Shown here: in pieces, positions 25,669 to 33,825 of the stretch
Layout: each line of letters opens with the position of its first letter
Numbering within the stretch: position 1 is the first letter of the stretch
Assembly (NCBI GenBank): GCA_021325575.1
Contig: JAJPGW010000012.1
Location: 62,001 to 126,000, forward strand
Direction: 5' to 3'
Origin: Gammaproteobacteria bacterium
GTDB lineage: Bacteria; Pseudomonadota; Gammaproteobacteria; DSM-16500
Length of the DNA stretch: 64,000 nt
The notes under the pieces: model-generated
The model's input: only the letters and a program-made list of their open reading frames with translations
Told to the model about the DNA's origin: nothing
Database searches by the model: none
Position numbers and translations under genes: made by a program

Positions 25669-28020
25669 TCAATCGAGTTTTCCACCCAGCAACATCCAGG
25701 TTTCAACAAGTGAATCAGGATTCAAAGAAATACTTTGAATGCCCTCTTGCATTAACCAGATAGCGAAATCGGGATGATCAGACGGCGCTTGGCCGCAAAT
25801 ACCGATGTATTTATTTTGTTGATTGCATTCATGGATAACTTTATGCAGAAATTTTTTGACAGCATCATTTCGCTCATCAAAAAGAGGAGCCACAATGGTT
25901 GAGTCACGATCCAATCCTAAAATCAATTGCGTTAAGTCGTTTGAACCGATTGAAAATCCATCGACATATTTCAGAAACGTTTTTGATAAAATCACATTCG
26001 AAGGAATTTCACACATCATATAAATTTTTAACGCATTTTTGCCTCGTTTTAAGCCATAATCAGCCATCAAACCCAGGACGTTTTTTAATTCTTGCACGGT
26101 TCGTACAAAAGGAATCATCAGGTGTGCATTGGCTAAACCCATTTGTTCACGAACAAACTTAAAGGCTTTACACTCAAATTCAAAACAACGTTGAAAACTT
26201 TCATGGTTGTAGCGCGAGGCGCCGCGAAATCCTATCATTGGATTTTCTTCTTTTATTTCAAAAAAAGTGCCGCCTAAAAGATTAGCATATTCATTTGATT
26301 TAAAATCGGAAAAACGAAAAATAACTTTTTTGGGATAAAAAGCCGCAGCAATTTTTGCAATGCCTTCGCGGAGTTTTTCGCAATAGTAATCGACAGGATT
26401 TTTATAGGCACGCGTTTTATAGCGTATTTCTTGTTGAATTTTTTTGGGTAGTTTTTTGAATTGCAATACAGCATTGGGATGAATTCCAATATCACTAATG
26501 ATAAATTCCAAACGCGCCAATCCAACACCTTCATTCGGTAAAAATTGCGCTGAAAAAGCAAGATCGGGATTCCCTAAATTCATGCATAATTTTAGCGGTA
26601 ATTTTGGCAATTCGGTTATTGAAAGTTTGTTAATTTGATAAGGAATTTTATCAGCATACACAAAACCTCTTTCACCTTCACTGCAAGAAACCGTAATCAT
26701 TTGGTTTTGCTTGATGGCATTCGTCGCATTGCTACAACCGACTACAGCTGGAATACCCAATTCGCGCGCGACGATAGCGGCATGACAAGTGCGCGAACCG
26801 CGGTCTGTGACAATGGCCGCCGCTTTTTTCATAATGGGTTCCCAATCGGGATCCGTCATCTCGGTTACAAGTATTTCGCCTTTTTTAAGATTCTGAATGC
26901 GTTTGGGGTCTAAAATAATTCGTGCTTTACCGGTTCCAATTTTTTGGCCAATACTGAAACCCTCGGTTAACACCTTGCCTTTTTTGGATAAATGATATCG
27001 TTCAATAAATTGATTTTTTGTTTGGCTTTTGACTGTTTCTGGGCGCGCTTGCAAGATATAAAGTTTTTGGTTGATACCATCTTTGGCCCATTCGATATCC
27101 ATGGGTTTTCCATAATGTTTTTCGATAATTAAGGCATATTGCGCAAGAGTTACAATATCTTTGTCGGTGATGGAAAATGCATTTTGCTTTTTTTCAGGAA
27201 CCGGTATGGTTTGGATTGTCTGATGTAATTTTTTGGTTGAGGATAAAATCATTTGATTGGATTTGTTCCCCAATTTTTTTTGAATAATTGGAAATTTATT
27301 TTGTTCTAGCGATTTTTTATAAACGTAAAATTCATCCGGATTGACTCTGCCTTGTACAATCGATTCACCTAATCCGTAAGATGCATTAATCAAAATCACT
27401 TTGTCAAACCCAGATTCAGTATCCAGGGTAAACATGACTCCGCTCGCTCCTTTGTCACTTCGGACCATCGGTTGTATAGCGACCGATATCGCAAAGTGAG
27501 TATGATCAAAACCATGGTCACGACGATATGAAATAGCACGCGTGGTGAAAAGGGAAGCATATACAAGCTTAATCGCATGCAAAATATTTTTGTAGCCTTT
27601 TACATTGAGAAAAGTTTCCTGTTGTCCTGCAAAAGAAGCTTCAGGTAAATCTTCAGCCGTTGCTGATGATCGAACAGCAAAAGCGTTATTTTTGAATTTT
27701 TTTAAGGCTCGTTTTACCTCATCTTCAAAATCGGGATTAAAAATACCAGCAATAATCCAGCGTTTTATATTAGTACTTATTTTATTTAATTTTTTGATAT
27801 TTCCCGATTTTAAAAGAGAAAGAGCATGAGAAATTTTTTCTTCTAATTTATTTTCAGTCAGAAAGATTTTATAAGCATAGGCGGTTGTTGCAAAACCGCC
27901 CGGGATCAAAATGCCTTGGTTAGATAATTTCTGAATCATTTCGCCGATCGACGCGTTTTTTCCTCCTACATTATTAATGTCAGATGAATTCACTTCATCC
28001 AGATTGATAATGTATTTCAT
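25669..28020 (-). CDS. ppsA: Phosphoenolpyruvate synthase
   Basis: A 783-residue enzyme (E. coli 792) that makes PEP from pyruvate and ATP, the first step of gluconeogenesis from C3 substrates. N-terminal ATP-grasp domain: NNVGGKNASIGEM, FAVRSSATAEDLPEASFAGQ and MVRSDKGASGVMFT. Central phosphohistidine domain: GSRTCHAAIVARELGIPA with the phosphorylated His. C-terminal PEP/pyruvate barrel: LARLEFIISDIGIHP, FRGASRY, MCEIPSN and SIGSNDLTQ. All key residues are present. Its ATG follows immediately after the TAA of the cytochrome peroxidase-like gene, so the two are coupled on one transcript. Confidence 0.95.
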   Translation of the reverse strand: MKYIINLDEVNSSDINNVGGKNASIGEMIQKLSNQGILIPGGFATTAYAYKIFLTENKLEEKISHALSLLKSGNIKKLNKISTNIKRWIIAGIFNPDFEDEVKRALKKFKNNAFAVRSSATAEDLPEASFAGQQETFLNVKGYKNILHAIKLVYASLFTTRAISYRRDHGFDHTHFAISVAIQPMVRSDKGASGVMFTLDTESGFDKVILINASYGLGESIVQGRVNPDEFYVYKKSLEQNKFPIIQKKLGNKSNQMILSSTKKLHQTIQTIPVPEKKQNAFSITDKDIVTLAQYALIIEKHYGKPMDIEWAKDGINQKLYILQARPETVKSQTKNQFIERYHLSKKGKVLTEGFSIGQKIGTGKARIILDPKRIQNLKKGEILVTEMTDPDWEPIMKKAAAIVTDRGSRTCHAAIVARELGIPAVVGCSNATNAIKQNQMITVSCSEGERGFVYADKIPYQINKLSITELPKLPLKLCMNLGNPDLAFSAQFLPNEGVGLARLEFIISDIGIHPNAVLQFKKLPKKIQQEIRYKTRAYKNPVDYYCEKLREGIAKIAAAFYPKKVIFRFSDFKSNEYANLLGGTFFEIKEENPMIGFRGASRYNHESFQRCFEFECKAFKFVREQMGLANAHLMIPFVRTVQELKNVLGLMADYGLKRGKNALKIYMMCEIPSNVILSKTFLKYVDGFSIGSNDLTQLILGLDRDSTIVAPLFDERNDAVKKFLHKVIHECNQQNKYIGICGQAPSDHPDFAIWLMQEGIQSISLNPDSLVETWMLLGGKLD

Positions 28021-28734
28021 TTAGGTCCCATTTTTTGAATTGGGTTTCTCTAATGATGTTGAAGTAAGCGTTTTCAGGAAAGCGACAATGGAATTGACAT
28101 CTTTATCAGGAATATCGACACCTAATTGATATTTACCCATTAATTTTACCGCTTCATCCAATGATTTAACGGATCCATCATGATAATAAGGAGAAATCAG
28201 TTCAACGTTTCTCAATGCGGGAACTCTGAATACATAAAAATCTTTTGTATCCTGAGTGACTTCTGCGAGGCCGAGATCCGCTGAAGTTAAAATTGTTTTG
28301 CGTTCGATTAGGAAATTTCTAGCAACACCTAATTGTTTAAACTGGGTTCCACCAAAATTAGGACCAGAATGGCATGCAGCGCAGCCGTAAGATTTAAATA
28401 GTTGATATCCGTGAATTTCGTCTGGCGTTAAAGCAGTTTTGTTTCCCTTCATATATTCATCAAATCGGGAAGATTGTTGTAACGAAATTTTATATTGATT
28501 TACCGCGTTAATAATATTTTCGGGTGTAGGATTGTCGTTATAGATTCTTTTAAACATTGAAACATAGGTAGGGTCAGTTTGGATTTGATTGACCAGCTGT
28601 TCCCCGAGATTAATTATTGGGCGATTTAGCAGAGTTTGTGTAGAGGATGTGTTGTTTTGGGTTTCTGCCGCACCGACAAAAGAACTATAGCAAAGCAAAG
28701 AAGACAGCATCAGAGAAAAAAAATACTTAAACAT
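28021..28734 (-). CDS. Single-heme cytochrome c peroxidase-like protein (C-terminal heme domain only)
   Basis: A 237-residue exported protein: signal peptide at 1-23 (MFKYFF... AAE), then a segment homologous only to the second half of di-heme bacterial cytochrome c peroxidase/MauG. It has ENIINAVNQYKISL, SRFDEYMKGN, the c-heme site CAACH at 118-122 in FKSYGCAACHSGP, and VPALRNVELISPYYHDG with a likely distal Met region. Normal enzymes are 320-350 residues and have an N-terminal peroxidatic heme with its own CxxCH, which is absent here. It may be an electron carrier or a decayed peroxidase. The start at MFKYFF was chosen because it begins the signal peptide; a Met ten codons earlier is open. 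It is coupled to ppsA. Confidence 0.8.
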   Translation of the reverse strand: MFKYFFSLMLSSLLCYSSFVGAAETQNNTSSTQTLLNRPIINLGEQLVNQIQTDPTYVSMFKRIYNDNPTPENIINAVNQYKISLQQSSRFDEYMKGNKTALTPDEIHGYQLFKSYGCAACHSGPNFGGTQFKQLGVARNFLIERKTILTSADLGLAEVTQDTKDFYVFRVPALRNVELISPYYHDGSVKSLDEAVKLMGKYQLGVDIPDKDVNSIVAFLKTLTSTSLEKPNSKNGT

Positions 28735-28817
28735 AGGGTTACATCCGTAATTTAATGCATCCATTTTAGGTACTTAAGTATATTATCATAAGATAGAATT
28801 TTTCGCAGTAACAGATA

Positions 28818-30119
28818 TTAATGATCCAAGGGTTCTACCGCATGGGTTTCATCAATATGAATCAATGCATCAAATTGAAAAGGAAGATGAGTGAAAAAAT
28901 AATGGCTGGCCCGTTCTGTTTCTGGCCGATAAATCACACCAATCGCGCGCTGTAAACGAGAGAGTTCTAATAAATGTTTGACATGCTCACCGTGGTGCAA
29001 ATCTAAAATAAATTCCTTATATTTTAGATCATGAAATAATGATTCATAACTTCCAGGCAACCCCGGAAGAACTTTTTTACACATCGGCGGACTATCCCAA
29101 TCGGAAGCAGCCGTCACTGTACCCTGATAAGTAGAAAAACCTAAATGAAATGTGGAAGAGGCAAAATGCTCACGAACTAATTGCCCAAGATTAAGTTCTT
29201 TTCGCTCTGACATTTCTGTTGCTCGCGCATCACCGACATGTGAATTATGGGCCCAAATAATAATTTTGGCGGGCATTTTATGGATAGTTTCTAAATGAGA
29301 AATAATATTTTGCAAAGTTTCAGCCATATGCTGGTCACGAATGTTCCAAGTGTTTGCGTGAGATTCAAACATGGAACGATAATAATTTTCAGCATTTTTA
29401 ACAACGCGCGCATTTTGAGTAGCAAAAAAAAGGGATTCCGTTTCATCGATTGGCTGATCATGAAATTTATCGAACGCCATTCGTTGCATTTCTAATAATT
29501 GTTCTTTTGCTTCATTGATGCAGGGTTTTTTTAATCGTGATTCGACCATATAACCATAAGCTTGCGGGTCCGTTCCTACATGATCAAAGCACGCATAACG
29601 TTCCATCGCATGTTTCGCCGCAGTGGGATCGGTTTTATTTAAAAACTGAATAACAGCCTGCATCGAAGATGCAAGACAATATAAATCCAATCCATAAAAG
29701 CCAATTTTATTTTTAGAAGGCAATTTATCATTATAGGCTCGTAGCCAATTTAAAAAAGACAATATGACAGTATTGCGCCACATCCAGGCCGGAAATCGTT
29801 TAAAATCTTGCAACGCATAATCGACGTCGTCAGCATTGCCATAACCCTTTATATAATTATTAATATAATAAGCACTGGTCCAATCTCCTTCAACTGCAAT
29901 GGCCTGAAAGCCCTTTTCTTGAATCAGATACTTACAAAGCTCAGCCCGAGTCCGATAAAATTCATCGGTTCCATGCGTTGCTTCCCCGAGCAGGACAATG
30001 CGAGCGTCACCTATTTTTTCAGAAAGTGTTTTATAGGAGTTTTTATCAGAAATAGAAAAAGGGATGATTTCATCATTCAGTAAGTGAATAAGTTTTTCAG
30101 GAACATGGTTAGGTTGCAT
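28818..30119 (-). CDS. Erythromycin-esterase family hydrolase
   Basis: A 433-residue protein with the N-terminal family core RIVLLGEATHGTDEFYRTRAEL (catalytic His and Glu) followed by FQAIAVEGDWTSAYYIN, then PAWMWRNTVI and the C-terminal IIWAHNSHVGDARAT, all typical of the erythromycin esterase/succinoglycan-biosynthesis protein family. Only a few members (EreA/EreB) open macrolide lactones; most have unknown substrates, so drug resistance should not be assumed. It precedes the peroxidase-like gene and ppsA on the same strand and may be the first gene of that transcript (gap about 80 bases). Confidence 0.85.
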   Translation of the reverse strand: MQPNHVPEKLIHLLNDEIIPFSISDKNSYKTLSEKIGDARIVLLGEATHGTDEFYRTRAELCKYLIQEKGFQAIAVEGDWTSAYYINNYIKGYGNADDVDYALQDFKRFPAWMWRNTVILSFLNWLRAYNDKLPSKNKIGFYGLDLYCLASSMQAVIQFLNKTDPTAAKHAMERYACFDHVGTDPQAYGYMVESRLKKPCINEAKEQLLEMQRMAFDKFHDQPIDETESLFFATQNARVVKNAENYYRSMFESHANTWNIRDQHMAETLQNIISHLETIHKMPAKIIIWAHNSHVGDARATEMSERKELNLGQLVREHFASSTFHLGFSTYQGTVTAASDWDSPPMCKKVLPGLPGSYESLFHDLKYKEFILDLHHGEHVKHLLELSRLQRAIGVIYRPETERASHYFFTHLPFQFDALIHIDETHAVEPLDH

Positions 30120-30256
30120 TAGCAGTTCTCGCCTGTCACTTAGAGAATCTAATAGTCATTATACAGTAAAACCTCTGTCGATTTTTGCATTTTTAACTGA
30201 CATAAGGAACGAATTAATCTATAATTCTAAAATCCAGGATTTATAATGGTTTCAGC

Positions 30257-31087
30257 ATGGTTAATATCAAAAAAGCATCCGGTGAAATCGTTCCTTTTGA
30301 TCCCGACAAACTGCGTCATTCATTAAATCGAATTGGTGCAGACAAACATCTGATAGAGCAAATTGTCACTGAAGTAAATACTATTTTGCATGATGAAATG
30401 TCAACTCATGATATTTACCGTATTGCTTTGCGTTTGCTTCGAAAGAAATCACGCACTCTATCAGCAAAATATCATTTAAAAAGAGCCATTATGCGCTTAG
30501 GGATAACTGGCTACCCTTTTGAAAAATTTATTGCCGAAATATTTCGAAACAAAGGCTTTGAAACTCAAACGAATTATATAATTAAGGGATTTTGCGTCGC
30601 ACACGAAGTAGATGTCGTTGCTATCAATAACGAAAAAAATATTTATATCGAATGCAAATATCACCATCGTCAGGGAATAAAATCCACTGTCAAAACTCCT
30701 TTGTATGTCAAAGCGCGCTTTGAAGATATCGAAAAGGCAAGAAAAACCCGTTTGCCACACTTTGAAGGATGGTTAATCACGAATACCCGTTTCACAACGG
30801 ATGCCACTCAATATGGCAATTGTGCGGGTTTGCATTTGGTAGCATGGGATTACCCTCAAAAAGGCAGCCTAAAAGAACAAATAGAAATTTCAGGATTATA
30901 TCCCATCACCTGTATTACTGATTTTACAAAAACGGAATTGGAAATATTATTTGCAAATAATATTGTTTTATGTAAACAAATTGCTGATCTGCCGCGGATT
31001 ATTAATAAATTAAAAATTTCAGATAATAGAAAAAATTCTATTTTAAAACAATGCGAAAATTTGTGTCAGATTTTTAAATCTAATTAA
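30257..31087 (+). CDS. ATP-cone domain fused to Mrr-like restriction-endonuclease-fold domain
   Basis: A 276-residue two-domain protein. Residues 1-85 form an ATP-cone (VNIKKASGEIVPFDPDKLRH, then Arg/Lys-rich helices), the nucleotide-sensing module of ribonucleotide reductases and NrdR. Residues about 88-200 form a PD-(D/E)xK nuclease of the Mrr type: FEKFIAEIF (Glu94), HEVDVVA (Asp119) and IYIECKYHHRQG (Glu132, Lys134). The C-terminal 75 residues are helical. All catalytic positions are intact. The fusion suggests a nuclease whose activity is gated by (d)ATP or another nucleotide, possibly defensive or DNA-repair related (inference). It is a lone gene without a methyltransferase. Confidence 0.85.
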   Translation: MVNIKKASGEIVPFDPDKLRHSLNRIGADKHLIEQIVTEVNTILHDEMSTHDIYRIALRLLRKKSRTLSAKYHLKRAIMRLGITGYPFEKFIAEIFRNKGFETQTNYIIKGFCVAHEVDVVAINNEKNIYIECKYHHRQGIKSTVKTPLYVKARFEDIEKARKTRLPHFEGWLITNTRFTTDATQYGNCAGLHLVAWDYPQKGSLKEQIEISGLYPITCITDFTKTELEILFANNIVLCKQIADLPRIINKLKISDNRKNSILKQCENLCQIFKSN

Positions 31088-31134
31088 ATTTATTTAAATA
31101 ATTTACGTAACAAAAACATGATATTTTTCTTTTA

Positions 31135-32007
31135 TCAAACAGTAATACCAAAATTTCCAACCAGCGCATAGTTTGTTCGCGTTTGATTTCCAAATAAATG
31201 TTGTGTCGCAGGAAATCCGACGCCGAGCTGAATAATAAATATTTTTGAGGATGCCCAGAACGATGGTGTTATTAAAAAAATATTTCCACCAGAATTGCTG
31301 TCAACCGCGCCTTGAATTCTATTTTGTTCTGAAAACTGTCCAGTCCCTTCTATCATCCAAGCAAAAAGCCATTGATTGATGTTAGCAATATCTCTCCCAA
31401 TGCCCCCCTGATAAAGATAGGAATTGCCATATCGTGTATTATTGCGCGTCGTATTCAACTGAACTCCATAAGAGGTGAACGCAAACCAATTGATACAGGT
31501 ACGATTGTATGTCCCGCCCAATAAAAAACTTGGCGATCCAACGCCTGTTGCTGGATTTTTTTGCGTTGATCCCGTCGGAAATGTCATATTCCCAAGTACG
31601 GTAGCCTGGTCCTGATATTCATGGGTATTTTTGGTATAAAACGCATATTCGAGCTGGACAAATGCATCTTCAAAACCCGCGGAATGATTATTATCTTGTT
31701 GGAAACTTGCAGCAATAGGCGCATTTAAAAAAACCGAAAAGTAATCGGTAATACCATACAAAACAGACGGAATGATATCTACAGCATGTCTGCGTACCCC
31801 GACAATATCATCTGCAAACAAAAATAATTGTGTGACATGTGCACCCGGAATATTTTGTCCGAGTCCCACGAGTGGGCCAGGCTGTTGTGAAGCGGGAAGC
31901 GCAAAATTTCCGGTCGTGGGCAATTCATCTTTCGATCCAATAGTAGTTGCGGACCATGCAATATTTAAAAAAAATAAGCTAAAAATAAAGGAATAAAGAA
32001 CTCTCAT
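31135..32007 (-). CDS. Outer-membrane beta-barrel-like protein
   Basis: A 290-residue exported protein with a clear signal peptide (MRVLYSF... AWSA, cleavage near residue 19). The mature part is a series of alternating hydrophobic/polar strands with frequent Tyr, Asn and Gly and an aromatic-rich end, consistent with a beta-barrel of about 10-14 strands. It does not match a porin family that I can name; it resembles the 'transporter/alpha-amylase-neopullulanase inhibitor-like' outer-membrane proteins of Legionella relatives. The start was taken at the Met that begins the signal peptide; a Met five codons upstream is also in frame and neither has a good ribosome-binding site. Confidence 0.68.
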   Translation of the reverse strand: MRVLYSFIFSLFFLNIAWSATTIGSKDELPTTGNFALPASQQPGPLVGLGQNIPGAHVTQLFLFADDIVGVRRHAVDIIPSVLYGITDYFSVFLNAPIAASFQQDNNHSAGFEDAFVQLEYAFYTKNTHEYQDQATVLGNMTFPTGSTQKNPATGVGSPSFLLGGTYNRTCINWFAFTSYGVQLNTTRNNTRYGNSYLYQGGIGRDIANINQWLFAWMIEGTGQFSEQNRIQGAVDSNSGGNIFLITPSFWASSKIFIIQLGVGFPATQHLFGNQTRTNYALVGNFGITV

Positions 32008-32166
32008 TGAGTCAAAATCCATTTCGAAGTTAAGTGTTTGATCCTACAAGTAAAGATCGGTTTATTATAACTGATCTAATACAAATATTCTCCATTTTTA
32101 AGACACCGTTAATGATATAATTAAATAGTAAATAATAATAACAATATGCAACGAGGAGCGTGCAGT

Positions 32167-32613
32167 ATGCTCTACAAACGAATTTTAGTCGCGGTGGATG
32201 GCAGCAAAACATCATTACGTGCTTTTGATGAGGCATTGAAACTCGCGAAAGCTTCGCATGCTAAATTATGTATTCTGCATATCATTGAGCGCTTACCTGA
32301 CCATGTTGCCTTTGCAATTGATGTGAATAAATATCAATTGCTCGCTAATAAAAATGCCAAAAAATTACTAGATAAATTTAAAAAAATGGCGACCAAAAAC
32401 AAAGTTCCCGTTGAAACGAAATTAATTGAGATCATTAATTACAAAGAAAGCATCGCCAAAAAAATCATTCAATCCACCAAATCCTGGAAAGCCAATCTGC
32501 TGGTCATCGGCACACACGGATTCACAGGATTCAGTCGTTTAATGTTAGGCAGTGTCGCTGAAGTTATTTTAAAATCGGCAACAACACCGGTGTTGATTGT
32601 TCGAAGCGAATAA
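32167..32613 (+). CDS. Universal stress protein, UspA family
   Basis: A 148-residue Usp-fold protein. It begins MLYKRILVAVDGSKTSLRAF and ends with the nucleotide-binding motif GTHGFTGFSRLMLGSVAE then TTPVLIVR, the ATP-binding G-2x-G-9x-G(S/T) pattern of ATP-binding Usps. The start was chosen at the second in-frame Met because GAGGAG lies about 10 bases before it. Usp proteins help survival in starvation and stress; in intracellular bacteria they are often growth-phase regulated. It is divergent from the outer-membrane protein gene and convergent with an MFS gene 1 base away. Confidence 0.9.
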   Translation: MLYKRILVAVDGSKTSLRAFDEALKLAKASHAKLCILHIIERLPDHVAFAIDVNKYQLLANKNAKKLLDKFKKMATKNKVPVETKLIEIINYKESIAKKIIQSTKSWKANLLVIGTHGFTGFSRLMLGSVAEVILKSATTPVLIVRSE

Positions 32614-32614
32614 T

Positions 32615-33793
32615 TTATTCTCGAATAAATTTCAAATAAAGCCAAATCGCAATAATCGGCAATAATCCATCCAGGAAAAATAAATAACTGCTCCCAATAA
32701 ATTGCAATCCTAAACCACCCAAGATTGGCCCAAATGAAAGACCTAATAAACTAAAATTTGTAAAGCCATTATAACTAGATAAAAGATTTTTTGGCGCCGC
32801 TTTCATAACTAATAACGCATTGACCGGCAAAATAAACAATTCACCAAAACTCATAATAGCTATAGCAATAATCATGAATGGAATACTCGGATAAAAACTT
32901 AGCATTAAGAATGAAATGCTAAACATGACACACCCCGCTATTCCACTTAATTTAGGCGATGTCAGTTCTGCCCATCGCAAAATAATGGGCTGGAAAAATA
33001 CGCAAATCAATGCGTTAATCAGCATAAAATAACTAAATAAAGTTGCTGGATTTTTTACATGCTGCGCAAGAAATTGCGGAAAGGTAGTATCCATCTGAGC
33101 GTAGATAACCCAGATAATAAAATTAATGAGTGTAATAATAATTAAAAATTTATTTTTGACTACATCAAAAAAATGGGTTAACAAATCATCCTGCATGGAA
33201 GAGCTGATTTTTATTTTGGGTTTTTCACGATAAAAAATCATTCCAAGTGCAATGACGAAATAAATCCCGCCTGAAATAAAGAAAATACTTAATGGGTATT
33301 GTGTCGTTGCCATATAAGCTCCAAGCAATGGACCGATGGCAACACCTAAATTGACCCCGATAAATCGTGCACTAAATCCCAAACTTAACTTTTCAGACGG
33401 TGTGTGATCGACTACCATTGCGATCGCACTGATATCTACAAGAGAACGCAACCACCCTAGCGCTGCATTCAATAACAATAATCCATAAAAAAATCCGATA
33501 GAAAAGGCAAACCCGAAAAAACAGAGACTCGCAAAAAATAATCCAAAAATAATAGTCCGTTTGTGCGATTGGCGATCCACATACATCCCATTCATCAACC
33601 CTGTCGCGCTAAATACCAGTGGCCCAATTCCGAGCACCAAACCAATTTGCGATGCTGTCATCACACCCTGATGTGATAAATAAATCGCTAAAAAGGGCAG
33701 CGACATAAATTGACTGATGCGCATTAAAAATGAGATAAATGCAACAAGGTACATTATTCGAGTAATCTGGGTAAAAAATGAAAGAAATCGCAT
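32615..33793 (-). CDS. MFS drug/metabolite efflux transporter
   Basis: A 392-residue, 12-helix major-facilitator protein, with the motif-A loop after helix 2 reading GMYVDRQSHKRTI and a long loop between helices 6 and 7 (REKPKIKISSSMQDD). The overall pattern resembles YdeE/MdtH-like multidrug exporters; the substrate is unknown. It is the last gene before the large ankyrin protein on the same strand, with a 32-base gap. No regulator is adjacent. Confidence 0.8.
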   Translation of the reverse strand: MRFLSFFTQITRIMYLVAFISFLMRISQFMSLPFLAIYLSHQGVMTASQIGLVLGIGPLVFSATGLMNGMYVDRQSHKRTIIFGLFFASLCFFGFAFSIGFFYGLLLLNAALGWLRSLVDISAIAMVVDHTPSEKLSLGFSARFIGVNLGVAIGPLLGAYMATTQYPLSIFFISGGIYFVIALGMIFYREKPKIKISSSMQDDLLTHFFDVVKNKFLIIITLINFIIWVIYAQMDTTFPQFLAQHVKNPATLFSYFMLINALICVFFQPIILRWAELTSPKLSGIAGCVMFSISFLMLSFYPSIPFMIIAIAIMSFGELFILPVNALLVMKAAPKNLLSSYNGFTNFSLLGLSFGPILGGLGLQFIGSSYLFFLDGLLPIIAIWLYLKFIRE

Positions 33794-33825
33794 AAAAAAA
33801 TTATATCACAGACAATATTCTTTTA

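Noticed and set aside
28735-28764. Ten extra N-terminal codons of the peroxidase-like gene
   Set aside because: They precede a clean signal peptide start (Met-Phe-Lys) and would disturb it; neither start has a strong ribosome-binding site.
28818-30119. Macrolide resistance from the erythromycin-esterase-like gene
   Set aside because: Most members of this family do not hydrolyse macrolides, and nothing in the context points to a resistance gene.
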